Source of the DNA: Streptomyces sp. NBC_01465
GTDB taxonomy: Bacteria > Actinomycetota > Actinomycetes > Streptomycetales > Streptomycetaceae
Assembly: GCF_036227325.1 (NCBI RefSeq)
Contig: NZ_CP109467.1
Coordinates: 8,494,001 to 8,558,000, forward strand
Length of the DNA: 64,000 bases
Direction: 5' to 3'
The notes below the pieces were generated by a model that made no database searches, had not been told where the DNA came from, and saw only the letters and a program-made list of their open reading frames with translations. A program made the position numbers and the translations under genes. This document shows, piece by piece, positions 42,097 to 49,861 of this stretch (the stretch's first letter is position 1; the number at the start of each line of letters is the position of its first letter).

Positions 42097-43704
42097 GTGC
42101 CGTACGTCGTCACCCGATCCTGCTGCGCCGACGCCTCCTGCGTGCTGGCCTGCCCGGTCAACTGCATCCACCCCGCACCGGGTGAGCCCGGCTTCAACAC
42201 CGCCGAGATGCTCTACGTCGATCCGCGGACCTGCGTGGACTGCGGCGCCTGCACGACGGCCTGCCCGGTGGACGCGCTCAAGCCCCATACGGCCCTCGGC
42301 GCGGGGGAGTTGCCTTTCCTGGAGCTGAATGCCTCCTACTACAAGGACAACCCGCACGACGACCGCACACCCATGTATGTCGTGCCCAGACAACCCGCCC
42401 TCCCTGCAGGCGAGTTGAGCGTGGCCGTCGTCGGTGCGGGACCCGCGGGTCTGTTCGCCGCCGACGAACTGCTGCGCCACCCGGGTGTGCGCGTCACCGT
42501 CTACGACCGGCTCCCCACCCCGTACGGTCTCGCACGGGCCGGCGTCGCACCCGACCACCAGGACACCAAACAGGTCACCCGGCTCTTCCGGACCGTCGAG
42601 TCCCAGCCCGGCTTCAGCTACCGGCTCGGCATCGATGTCGGCACCGACCTCACCCACACCGACTTGCTGCGCGAACACCACGCCGTGCTCTACGCCGTCG
42701 GCGCCGCCACCGACAAACGCCTCGGCATCGAGGGCGAGGACCTGCCCGGAAGCGTCTCTGCAACGGATTTCGTCGCCTGGTACAACGGCCACCCCGACCG
42801 CGCGCACGACGACCACCACCTCGACACCGAACGCGCGGTCGTCGTAGGCAACGGCAACGTCGCCCTCGACATCGCCCGCATCCTCACCTCCGACCCCGAC
42901 ACCCTGGCCCGTACGGACATCTCCGACCGTGCGCTCACCGCGCTCCGGGGCAGCAAGATCCGCGAGGTCGTCCTCCTCGGCCGGCGCGGTCCCGCCCAGG
43001 CCGCGTTCACCGTGCCCGAACTCCTCGCACTGTCCGCCCTCGAGGACGTGGACGTGAGCGTCGAGGGCTGGCCCGGCGACCTGGAAGCGGACACCACCGA
43101 GAAGACCCGCCTGCTGTCGGAACTCGCCGCCCGCACACGGGTCGAGGGACGTCGCCGTATCGTGCTGCGCTTTTTGACCAGCCCGGTACGGCTCACCGGC
43201 GAGAACCGCGTACAAGCCCTGGAGACCACCAGCACCACCCTCCACACAGACGAAAACGGCACCGTACGAGCCCTGCCCACCGGCGACACACAGCTCCTGG
43301 AGACCGGACTCGTTCTGCGCTCCGTCGGCTACCGCGCCCGCCCCGTCCCCGGCCTGCCCTTCGACGAGGACAGCGCGACCGTCCCGCACGAGGCAGGCCG
43401 GGTCGAGCCCGGCGTCTACGTCGCGGGCTGGATCAAGCGCGGCCCGACCGGTTTCATCGGTACGAACAAGACCTGCGCCAAGGAAACGGTCGAGTCCCTC
43501 ATCGAGGACTTCACCGAGGGACGCCTCGCGCAGCCGGTGACCGACGTCAACCAGACGCCGCACGCCCTGGGCCTGGAGGCCTGGCAGGCGATAGACCGCG
43601 CGGAACGGGCGGCGGGCGAGGCCGAGGGACGCCCCCGCGTCAAATTCACGGATGCGGATTCCCTGCGGCGCGCCGCGAAGGACACCATGGTCGCGGTCGG
43701 TTGA
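42097..43704 (+). CDS. Ferredoxin-ferredoxin:NADP reductase fusion (FprB-like)
   Basis: A 535-residue electron-transfer protein. The N-terminal ferredoxin domain has cysteines at 9, 10, 15, 19 and 23 and a second CVDCGACTTACP cluster (46, 49, 52, 56), suiting two iron-sulfur clusters. From about residue 108 an adrenodoxin-reductase-like domain follows, with GAGPAG at 113-118 and GNGNVALD near 251. It passes electrons from NADPH to oxygenases and resembles mycobacterial FprB. In this cassette it probably feeds the AurF-like enzyme. GTG at 42097 follows GGAGACC. Confidence 0.9.
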   Translation: MPYVVTRSCCADASCVLACPVNCIHPAPGEPGFNTAEMLYVDPRTCVDCGACTTACPVDALKPHTALGAGELPFLELNASYYKDNPHDDRTPMYVVPRQPALPAGELSVAVVGAGPAGLFAADELLRHPGVRVTVYDRLPTPYGLARAGVAPDHQDTKQVTRLFRTVESQPGFSYRLGIDVGTDLTHTDLLREHHAVLYAVGAATDKRLGIEGEDLPGSVSATDFVAWYNGHPDRAHDDHHLDTERAVVVGNGNVALDIARILTSDPDTLARTDISDRALTALRGSKIREVVLLGRRGPAQAAFTVPELLALSALEDVDVSVEGWPGDLEADTTEKTRLLSELAARTRVEGRRRIVLRFLTSPVRLTGENRVQALETTSTTLHTDENGTVRALPTGDTQLLETGLVLRSVGYRARPVPGLPFDEDSATVPHEAGRVEPGVYVAGWIKRGPTGFIGTNKTCAKETVESLIEDFTEGRLAQPVTDVNQTPHALGLEAWQAIDRAERAAGEAEGRPRVKFTDADSLRRAAKDTMVAVG

Positions 43705-43743
43705 CGCCTGTACGGCAACCCACCCCGAAACCGGTGAGCGCGC

Positions 43744-44433
43744 TCAAGCCCCTTCGAGATCCGCCACGCGCTGCTGCGGCGACAACTCCACGCCGAAGTC
43801 CCGCAGCGTCGCGTCCAGCACCGCCCAGACCGAGCGGCACAGCATCGCGCGCAGCTCATCCTCCGACAGTTCACGCTCGGGGTCCCGCATCCACTGGTTG
43901 ACCGCGGTGTCCACGAACCCCACGATCCCGACAGCCACCGAACGGATCGGTGCGTCCCCCAGCCCCAGGGCCTTCAACACGTCACCGAACCGCTCGCTGA
44001 GCATCAGCGCGATGGCCGTCTTGGTGTCCGCCACCAGGGACCCGTCACCCATCGCGTGCTCTCCGACGCCCATGTAGGCGTACAGGCGCGGATGCTGGGA
44101 CACCCAGTCCAGATGCGCGCCCACCACACGGTGCACGGCCTCCTCGACCGTCCCCTCGAAGGTGAGAGTGGGCTCCATGCGCTTCATGAACGACTCCACC
44201 ACCCGGCGGCGGATCAACTCGTCGAGGGAAGCGCGGTCCTTGAACTGCCGGTAGAGCACCGACCGCGACAACCCCACACGCTCCGCCAGGCGCTGCACCC
44301 GGAACTGCGTGCCCTCCTCCTCGATGAGCTCGACCGCCGCGTCCACCAACTCGATCTGACGCTGCGCCTTGTGCTCGTCCCACCGGGTGGAGCGTCCATC
44401 GACCTGTGGCTCACCGCCGGTTCTGTCCACCAT
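43744..44433 (-). CDS. TetR-family transcriptional regulator
   Basis: A 229-residue regulator. The helix-turn-helix is QIELVDAAVELIEEEGTQFRVQRLAERVGLSRSVLYRQFKD (residues about 25-65), and the rest is helical. ATG at 44433 follows no strong ribosome binding site. It is convergent with the oxygenase cassette, 39 bp away, and is the best local candidate for the palindromes in front of the BVMO gene. Its ligand may be an oxygenase substrate. Confidence 0.88.
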   Translation of the reverse strand: MVDRTGGEPQVDGRSTRWDEHKAQRQIELVDAAVELIEEEGTQFRVQRLAERVGLSRSVLYRQFKDRASLDELIRRRVVESFMKRMEPTLTFEGTVEEAVHRVVGAHLDWVSQHPRLYAYMGVGEHAMGDGSLVADTKTAIALMLSERFGDVLKALGLGDAPIRSVAVGIVGFVDTAVNQWMRDPERELSEDELRAMLCRSVWAVLDATLRDFGVELSPQQRVADLEGA

Positions 44434-44488
44434 CCCGCCACAATATCGGCCGTCCGAACACACCCGCACACCTGTGGCACCGACGACC

Positions 44489-44860
44489 TCAGGCCAGGAC
44501 GAAGATGTCCTCCTGGGCCCCGTCGAGGATGAACCCGTTGTCGAAGCGGACCCGCACGCTCACGCGAGGCCCGCGTTCCTGGAAGGCGGCCCACTCGGAT
44601 TCCAGGGAGCCGACCTTCTCTTCGAGCTGCCTCCTGCTCTCCGTGGGCATCTCGCGCCCGAAGGAGTCGAGCAGCGACTTGAGCCGCTCGTACTCGCGCA
44701 CGCCGTCGCTTTCGTCCTGGTGGCCGAGCACCTGCTCGACGGTCCCGCCGGTGCCCGCTGCCAAGGACAGGAACCCGACGACGACCCCTGACACCTCGGC
44801 CGAATCGGTCAGTCGGGTGTCCGCTGCCAGCACCACCCGCTGGCCTGCTTTGAGTGTCAT
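44489..44860 (-). CDS. Hypothetical protein
   Basis: A 123-residue soluble protein with a beta-rich start (LKAGQRVVLAADTRL), a charged helix (YERLKSLLDSFGRE, then RQLEEKVGSLESEWAAFQ, perhaps a coiled coil) and a beta end (VRVRFDNGFILDGAQ). I do not recognise it. The GAGGAACAG site before ATG 44860 supports translation. It is downstream of RidA on the same strand (85-bp gap). Confidence 0.65.
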   Translation of the reverse strand: MTLKAGQRVVLAADTRLTDSAEVSGVVVGFLSLAAGTGGTVEQVLGHQDESDGVREYERLKSLLDSFGREMPTESRRQLEEKVGSLESEWAAFQERGPRVSVRVRFDNGFILDGAQEDIFVLA

Positions 44861-44945
44861 CTGTTCCTCGTCTTCCCTGCTTCGGCCGCGTCCGCTCGGT
44901 ACAGATCTGCCGTCACCAGGCAGAGTAGGCCAGGATCTCCGGACG

Positions 44946-45347
44946 CTATGCGACGGCGGTCGCCTCCAACTCGACCATCTGGCCGGGGACCGCGAGTCGT
45001 GCCACTTCGAGCATCGTGGAGGTCGGAGCCACGTTGGCGGCGCCCAACCGTGCTGCCAGCACGCCGTAATGCTGGAAGAGCAGATCGATGTTGGTCGTGT
45101 AGACGCCCAGCCGGACGAGGTGTGCGAGCGACATGCCGGCTTCGGCGAGCACGGCCTCGAGGTTGTCGATGCTCAGAGCCAACTGCGCTGCCATGTCAGC
45201 GTCATGCTGAGGCTTGCCGTCGCTGTTCATGGCGGTCTGCCCCGAGATGTACAGGGTCCGGTTGTGCCCGGAGACGACCTCACCCTGGTTGAATCCCAGA
45301 TCCACCGACCACGTCACCGGGTTGACCGCCGTTCGTTCCACTGTCAC
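44946..45347 (-). CDS. ridA: RidA-family protein (reactive enamine/imine deaminase-like)
   Basis: A 133-residue YjgF/YER057c/RidA-fold protein: NRTLYISGQTAMNSDG, QLALSIDNLEAVLAEAGMSLAHLVRLGVYTTNID, PGQMVELEATAVA. RidA trimers hydrolyse reactive enamines, but the catalytic Arg of the canonical subgroup (near the PTR motif) reads APTSTMLEVARLA here, so the exact activity is open. GTG at 45347 is chosen because GGAG lies 5 nt upstream. The gene is divergent from a WYL regulator. Confidence 0.83.
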   Translation of the reverse strand: MTVERTAVNPVTWSVDLGFNQGEVVSGHNRTLYISGQTAMNSDGKPQHDADMAAQLALSIDNLEAVLAEAGMSLAHLVRLGVYTTNIDLLFQHYGVLAARLGAANVAPTSTMLEVARLAVPGQMVELEATAVA

Positions 45348-45476
45348 GTCAGCTCCATTCGACTCATGGGGAGTGCGTACGTCCATCGGCTCTGAACCCG
45401 CCGCCTCGACGTCTTGCTGACCAGCCTCCCAACAAATCACGACACCCTTCGTCATGTATTTCGATAGGGTTTTCTC

Positions 45477-46451
45477 ATGCGCGCCGACCGGTTGGTCTCG
45501 CTGGTACTGCTGCTGCGTCAGCGCGGTCGGCTGACTGCGGACACACTGGCCCGCGAGTTGGAGGTATCCACTCGCACCGTGCTGCGAGACATCGAGGCGC
45601 TGTCCGCAGCCGGTATACCGGTCTATGCCGAACGCGGTCGGCACGGGGGCTTCGCGTTGTCGTCCGGTTTCCGAACCGAACTCACCGGCCTGAATCACGA
45701 TGAAGCCCTCGCCCTGCTGGTCGCCGGATCGCGGCGCGGCGCGCAGGCTTTCGGCCTCGGCTCAGCGCTCGCCTCGGCCATGCTCAAGGTGGTCGACGCG
45801 CTGCCCGAAACCCATCGCCACACCGCGGCCGGTGTGGCCGAGCGCTTGCTGATTGACCCGGAGACCGATCTCCTCTCGCGTCGCCTCGCGGCTGAGGAGA
45901 TACCTGCCCCTGTCGCGACCGCAGTCCGGCGCGCGGTGTTTGCCGGACACAAACTGCGCATCCGCTATGCAGCAGTGGGTCAGGCCCCGAAATGGCGCTC
46001 GGTGGACCCGATCGGGCTCGTCACCGTACGCGAGCAGGGTTACTTGCTGGCCACGAGGTCCGGCGCGGATCGCACCTACCGGATGTCGCGGATCGTAGCC
46101 GCCGAGGAACTTGCCGAGCCCGCACAGCGAGCGGAAGCGGTCGATCTGGACCGTGCCTGGCGGGAGCGCAGTACCCGGTTTCGAACCGGCGGCGACCAGG
46201 TCGCCGCGCTGGTACGGGTGGAGCCGACACGGCGCGAGGACCTGCTTGGCACCGTACTGACCGTTCTCTCCGAGGGAGCCGATGCAGACAAGTGGTTGCG
46301 CCTGGAGGTCACCTTTCAGGATTCCCGTCACGCTGATTGGGCGCTGTGGCAGCTCGGCACGGACGCGGAAGTCCTGGCCCCGCAGTCGTTGCGCACCTCG
46401 TTGCGCAACCGTGCCGCCGCGATTGTCACCCGCTACGGGGAGTCACCCTGA
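45477..46451 (+). CDS. WYL-domain (YafY-type) transcriptional regulator
   Basis: A 324-residue regulator. The DeoR-type helix-turn-helix is LLLRQRGRLTADTLARELEVSTRTVLRDIEALSAAGIPVYAERG (about residues 8-55). A WYL domain follows (RRAVFAGHKLRIRYAAVGQ, VDPIGLVTVREQGYLLAT) with a C-terminal WCX extension. WYL domains sense small ligands or nucleic acid. The sequence TAGGGT ends 6 bp before ATG 45477, so the mRNA is likely leaderless. It is divergent from RidA and probably controls it. Confidence 0.88.
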   Translation: MRADRLVSLVLLLRQRGRLTADTLARELEVSTRTVLRDIEALSAAGIPVYAERGRHGGFALSSGFRTELTGLNHDEALALLVAGSRRGAQAFGLGSALASAMLKVVDALPETHRHTAAGVAERLLIDPETDLLSRRLAAEEIPAPVATAVRRAVFAGHKLRIRYAAVGQAPKWRSVDPIGLVTVREQGYLLATRSGADRTYRMSRIVAAEELAEPAQRAEAVDLDRAWRERSTRFRTGGDQVAALVRVEPTRREDLLGTVLTVLSEGADADKWLRLEVTFQDSRHADWALWQLGTDAEVLAPQSLRTSLRNRAAAIVTRYGESP

Positions 46452-46510
46452 AGCGGGGCTAAGCTGCGGGTGAGGGAGGGGCAGACCGCTGCTGCACTTT
46501 GAGGAGTTCC

Positions 46511-46873
46511 TTGTCCAGGCCAGTTCCAGACTCCGAGGGCGGCCGCTCCTTCCCGGCGGAGTGCGCCCATACCCACCTCTTCGCAGGCGCTCGCTGCCGG
46601 ATCCGGAACCTGCCCGATCCCCAGGGGTTCGTCGAAGCCCCTGTCCCGCTCGGCGTCATGCTGTGTTTCTCCGACGGTGTGAGCGTTCCGGCTGAACTTC
46701 TGGTCGCCGACAGGGGAGACCTTGCGTTGGTCGTGGAGGAACACACGACCGCCGCAGGCACTGCTGCGCCCGAACGCATCTGGCAGATCCGGGAGAACCG
46801 CCTCGTCGCAGGCGAGGTGGAAGTGGTGGTCGGAGCGCGTCAGGACCTCGGCCTCAGTGAGCTCGGCGCATGA
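46511..46873 (+). CDS. Hypothetical protein
   Basis: A 120-residue small protein, unrecognised. TTG at 46511 is used because GAGGAG lies just upstream. It has a central segment VEAPVPLGVMLCFSDGVSVPAELLVADRGDLALVVEEH with a beta-rich look, no signal peptide and no membrane span. It is separated by about 60 bp from the WYL gene and is convergent with a pseudogene. Confidence 0.55.
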   Translation: MSRPVPDSEGGRSFPAECAHTHLFAGARCRIRNLPDPQGFVEAPVPLGVMLCFSDGVSVPAELLVADRGDLALVVEEHTTAAGTAAPERIWQIRENRLVAGEVEVVVGARQDLGLSELGA

Positions 46874-46902
46874 CCGGACTGGGGCCAGGACTCATGTCCC
46901 TG

Positions 46903-47563
46903 CTAACCCTCGGGGACTTGGAAGCGCGACAATTCGTTGTCGATCATTGACTGGGCCTGAGTGAGAACGCGGGAGTTGTAGGTGCCCGCCCAGCGAAGAG
47001 ACAGCAGTTCGTCCTGCTTGGCTGTCGTGGCAGCCAGCATCAGCTCCTGGAACTTCTCCTGAAGGTTGACACCGTCAGGTTCGCTGCCCGAGGGGGCGGG
47101 CAACCGGCGGCGGGGCGCGGTCCACTTACGGACCTGATCCAAGGTCGTCGGATCGTACGGGGTGCCGTCGCTCATCGTCAGCTGGGGATCGGCCAGGGTG
47201 TCGGCCACTCGGACGGACAGATCGGATGACAGCTGGTGCAAGGCGGCGCGGTCGGCGGTGCTGTCGTCGCCCGGAATCCTGAGCGCCCGGATCAGCCGGG
47301 GGAGCGTCAGGCCTTGCACCAGGAGCGTGGTGATGGCCACGACGAATGCGATCAGGAGCAGTTGGGCCCGGTAGGGAGTGTCGGCGGGCAGCGTTTGGGC
47401 GGCGGCCACCGTGATCGCGCCGCGCATCCCGGACCAGCCGATGACCATCCCGCCGCGCCACCAGCACGAGCGCAAGCGGCGCAGTCACTCAGATCCGCCG
47501 GGACAGCGCCGCCACCGCCACGATGCTCAGCACTCCGAATACGGCAATCAACGTCAGTTCCAC
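46903..47563 (-). pseudogene. Decayed Na+/H+ antiporter (CPA1/NhaP-like)
   Basis: The 190-codon frame from 47475 to 46903 reads as the C-terminal end of a CPA1 antiporter (MVIGWSGMRGAITVAAAQTLP, a hydrophobic helix, then a long cytoplasmic tail). Upstream, in other frames, a GTG at 47563 starts VELTLIAVFGVLSIV, then reaches a TGA at RRI* and continues VTAPLALVLV, the usual antiporter N-terminus. The middle helices, roughly 300 residues in intact relatives, are missing. So the gene has an in-frame stop, a large internal deletion and a frame change, and cannot make a working antiporter. Confidence 0.75.
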
Positions 47564-47650
47564 GGCCTCGTCTCGGCTCTGATGCACTCGGGAACGGAGA
47601 CACTCGCACGTCGGCGCCGGTGTGCCGCTCTTCGGGACGTCACCGGCGTG

Positions 47651-48094
47651 TCAGAGCCCGAGCCGGTAGAACACCTTCCTCGCCTTCTGTTCCGCGCCGA
47701 GCGACTCGTAGAAGTCCAGGGCTGAGGGGTTGTCCGCGTCCGCGGTCCATTGGATCTGTGAGCACCCGGCAGCGAGCGCCTCGGACTTCAGCGCGGCCAT
47801 GAATGCCGACGCCACACCTCGGCGCCGCGCCGACTCCCGGACGTATAGCTCCATCAGGTAGAGGCTGGTGCCCGCGTGCGCCGCCGGCCAGAGCAGGCTG
47901 TAGGACGCCAGGCCGAGGACCTCGTCGCCGTCCCGCGCGAGCAGGCACGTCGCTGCGGGCTGCTCGTCGAAGAGGGCCCGCCTGACCTGGTCCTGGTCAC
48001 CGGGGACTGGCTCGTCGCCGTAGTATTCCGCGATCTCGCCGAGGATCTCGCTGATGACCTCAGTGTCTGCGCCGGTGGCCTTGCTGATCTGCAT
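47651..48094 (-). CDS. GNAT-family N-acetyltransferase
   Basis: A 147-residue acetyltransferase. The acetyl-CoA site is LYVRESARRRGVASAFMAAL (motif A, R/QxxGxG/A form). Later come WTADADNPSALDFYESLGAEQ and a short final strand. The acceptor is unknown; small GNATs often modify amines or proteins. ATG at 48094 is chosen for the canonical start MQISKATGAD; the open frame is longer upstream. Confidence 0.87.
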   Translation of the reverse strand: MQISKATGADTEVISEILGEIAEYYGDEPVPGDQDQVRRALFDEQPAATCLLARDGDEVLGLASYSLLWPAAHAGTSLYLMELYVRESARRRGVASAFMAALKSEALAAGCSQIQWTADADNPSALDFYESLGAEQKARKVFYRLGL

Positions 48095-48281
48095 GCTGTC
48101 TGTTGTCCCTCCCGCCAGGGGCGGCGCCTGCACTTCACGCAACATCCGTTCCTGCGGCACCGCTTATGCCTCGGGAACCCTAGCTGCGACATCGCGTGCA
48201 CGGAAGGTGCTCAAGGCCTGACGCACGAGGCCCGCGCGGCCGGAAGCTTCAGTGGTCGCGCGGGCACCGGGGGAGTGAGCG

Positions 48282-48713
48282 CTACTTCGTCGAGTCGGCC
48301 CGGCGGCGTCGCATGGCCATGACGCCGATGCCCGCCGCGCCGATGAGTCCGGCACCGGTCGCCAGCGAGGCCGTGTTCGAGCCCTCGCTCGTGCCGCCGA
48401 CGCCGGTCTTCATCGGGCCGACCGGGCTCGTACCCGCGCAGACCCGCTGCGCGTCGGTCGTGGCGAGGGCTGCCGCGTTCGCCAGCGAGGACGCGTTCTC
48501 CTCCTCGGCCGTACCCGGGTGACCGCCTGCCTCCTCCTGCTTCTTCAGGTCCGCCGCCGCAGCATCGGAGTCCGCCTGGGCCTGGTTGGCCTTGGTCGTC
48601 GCGGCGTCACACGCCGCGGAGGCCTGCGGGGCGGCGTGGGCTATCGGCGCACCGAACCCCAGGGCGACGGTGAGAGCTGCTGCGGCGGGAAGGGTGTACC
48701 GGATAGAACGCAT
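48282..48713 (-). CDS. Small secreted, C-terminally anchored protein
   Basis: A 143-residue protein with a Sec signal peptide (RYTLPAAAALTVALGF to AHA-AP). An Ala-rich, coiled-coil-like middle (KANQAQADSDAAAADLKKQEEA) follows. The C-terminal hydrophobic helix ends in RRRR, giving the layout of a sortase or membrane-anchored surface protein. PVGPMKTGVGG is seen in such actinobacterial proteins. A standard LAXTG site is absent: the nearest string is SLATGAG, lacking one residue. The function is unknown. Confidence 0.75.
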   Translation of the reverse strand: MRSIRYTLPAAAALTVALGFGAPIAHAAPQASAACDAATTKANQAQADSDAAAADLKKQEEAGGHPGTAEEENASSLANAAALATTDAQRVCAGTSPVGPMKTGVGGTSEGSNTASLATGAGLIGAAGIGVMAMRRRRADSTK

Positions 48714-48989
48714 GATCTCTGCTTTCGCCAAACAGGTGCGGCGCCCGGTGCGCCGCAGTCGTCCCTGCTCCCCTCATCAAGACGCCACGGGCAACGAAAC
48801 GCACGATCAGGTTGCCTCCCCTTTTCCGCCGAACGTGGTACATCGGTATCCCCCTGATGAGCAATGCCCGCAGGTGACAGCGGTACGACGAGCGCGGGAT
48901 CGTCGTAGGGGAGCGGCCACTGAACGGGTGATGAGTGATCAGGAGCTGGAGATTGCGGCAGGATCGCCGGTGTACCAGGCGCTGTCGTG

Positions 48990-49622
48990 TCAATCCAGGC
49001 CGGCGAGAAGAGCCGTGGCGATCCCGGTGAGGTGGTCGACCAGTTCTTCGATGTCGTCCGTCATCCCGCGCTCCAGCCAGTCGATGATCACCTCGCTGAC
49101 GCCTGCCACCAGGGCCAGCGCCGTTCGTTCGTAGCGGACCTTGTCGCTTGGGCGCGCGACGACGCGACGGGTCATTCCGCCGAACAACTCGGCGTTCTTG
49201 CGCAGCAGCCCGCGGCGGCGCAGCTCCATGCGCGGCGCGTTGATGTAGATAACGCGGGCGGTTTCGGGGTGCTCGAAGAGCGTCCGCACCAGCGTCGTCA
49301 TCATGGGGCGGAACAGGGCGTCGAGGTCCGCAGGCTCTTCGGGGGCCGCCTGGGCGACCTCGGCCAGGAGCCAGTCGTTGCGTTCCCGGTGGACGGCGAG
49401 CAGCAGGTTCTCGCGGTCGGTGAAGTGGTCGTAGAAGTAGCGCTTGGACACCTTGGCCCGGGTGCACACCTCCGCGACGGTGACGTCGTCGTACGGGCGC
49501 GCGGCGAAGAGTTCCAGTGCCGACTGAGTGATGCGGCCGCGCCGGTCGGCCGCACGCTCCTCGCGTGACTGGCCGCCGTACTTCTCTCCCCGCGAGGCTG
49601 CCGCCCCTGCACGCTCACTCAC
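48990..49622 (-). CDS. TetR-family transcriptional regulator
   Basis: A 210-residue regulator. The helix-turn-helix is GRITQSALELFAARPYDDVTVAEVCTRAKVSKRYFYDHFTDRENLL (about residues 27-72), and a helical ligand domain follows. GTG at 49622 is chosen. It is divergent from the MFS-acyl-CoA ligase pair with 239 bp between starts and a GAACG-CGTA-CGTTC dyad in the gap, so it most likely controls these genes. Confidence 0.87.
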   Translation of the reverse strand: MSERAGAAASRGEKYGGQSREERAADRRGRITQSALELFAARPYDDVTVAEVCTRAKVSKRYFYDHFTDRENLLLAVHRERNDWLLAEVAQAAPEEPADLDALFRPMMTTLVRTLFEHPETARVIYINAPRMELRRRGLLRKNAELFGGMTRRVVARPSDKVRYERTALALVAGVSEVIIDWLERGMTDDIEELVDHLTGIATALLAGLD

Positions 49623-49724
49623 ACCGCAACCCCTTCTCGCGCCGCGTCCCCACGTCCCGCCGTGGAGCTGCCGCGGATGGTCGCCCGACCTTATCCCGGG
49701 ACAGGAAGGTCCGAAAAGAATCAA

Positions 49725-49738
49725 GAACGCGTACGTTC
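49725..49738. promoter_or_regulatory. Candidate TetR operator GAACG-CGTA-CGTTC
   Basis: Five-nt arms around a 4-nt centre, lying between the divergent TetR (start 49622) and MFS (start 49862) genes. The arms are short, so the call rests mostly on position. Confidence 0.4.
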
Positions 49739-49861
49739 CAGAACCTTGTGCGTGCCTTCCGGCTGCTCGCATACTGCTTGCCACCTAGGCCGGTGCACCG
49801 CGCAAGAGTCCTGGACCGCATGAGCGATCCAGGGTGCCCACCCCTCTTCTGGAGCTGCCGC

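Noticed and set aside
47352..47609. A separate small gene upstream of the antiporter remnant
   Set aside because: The sequence is better explained as an off-frame view of the decayed antiporter start.
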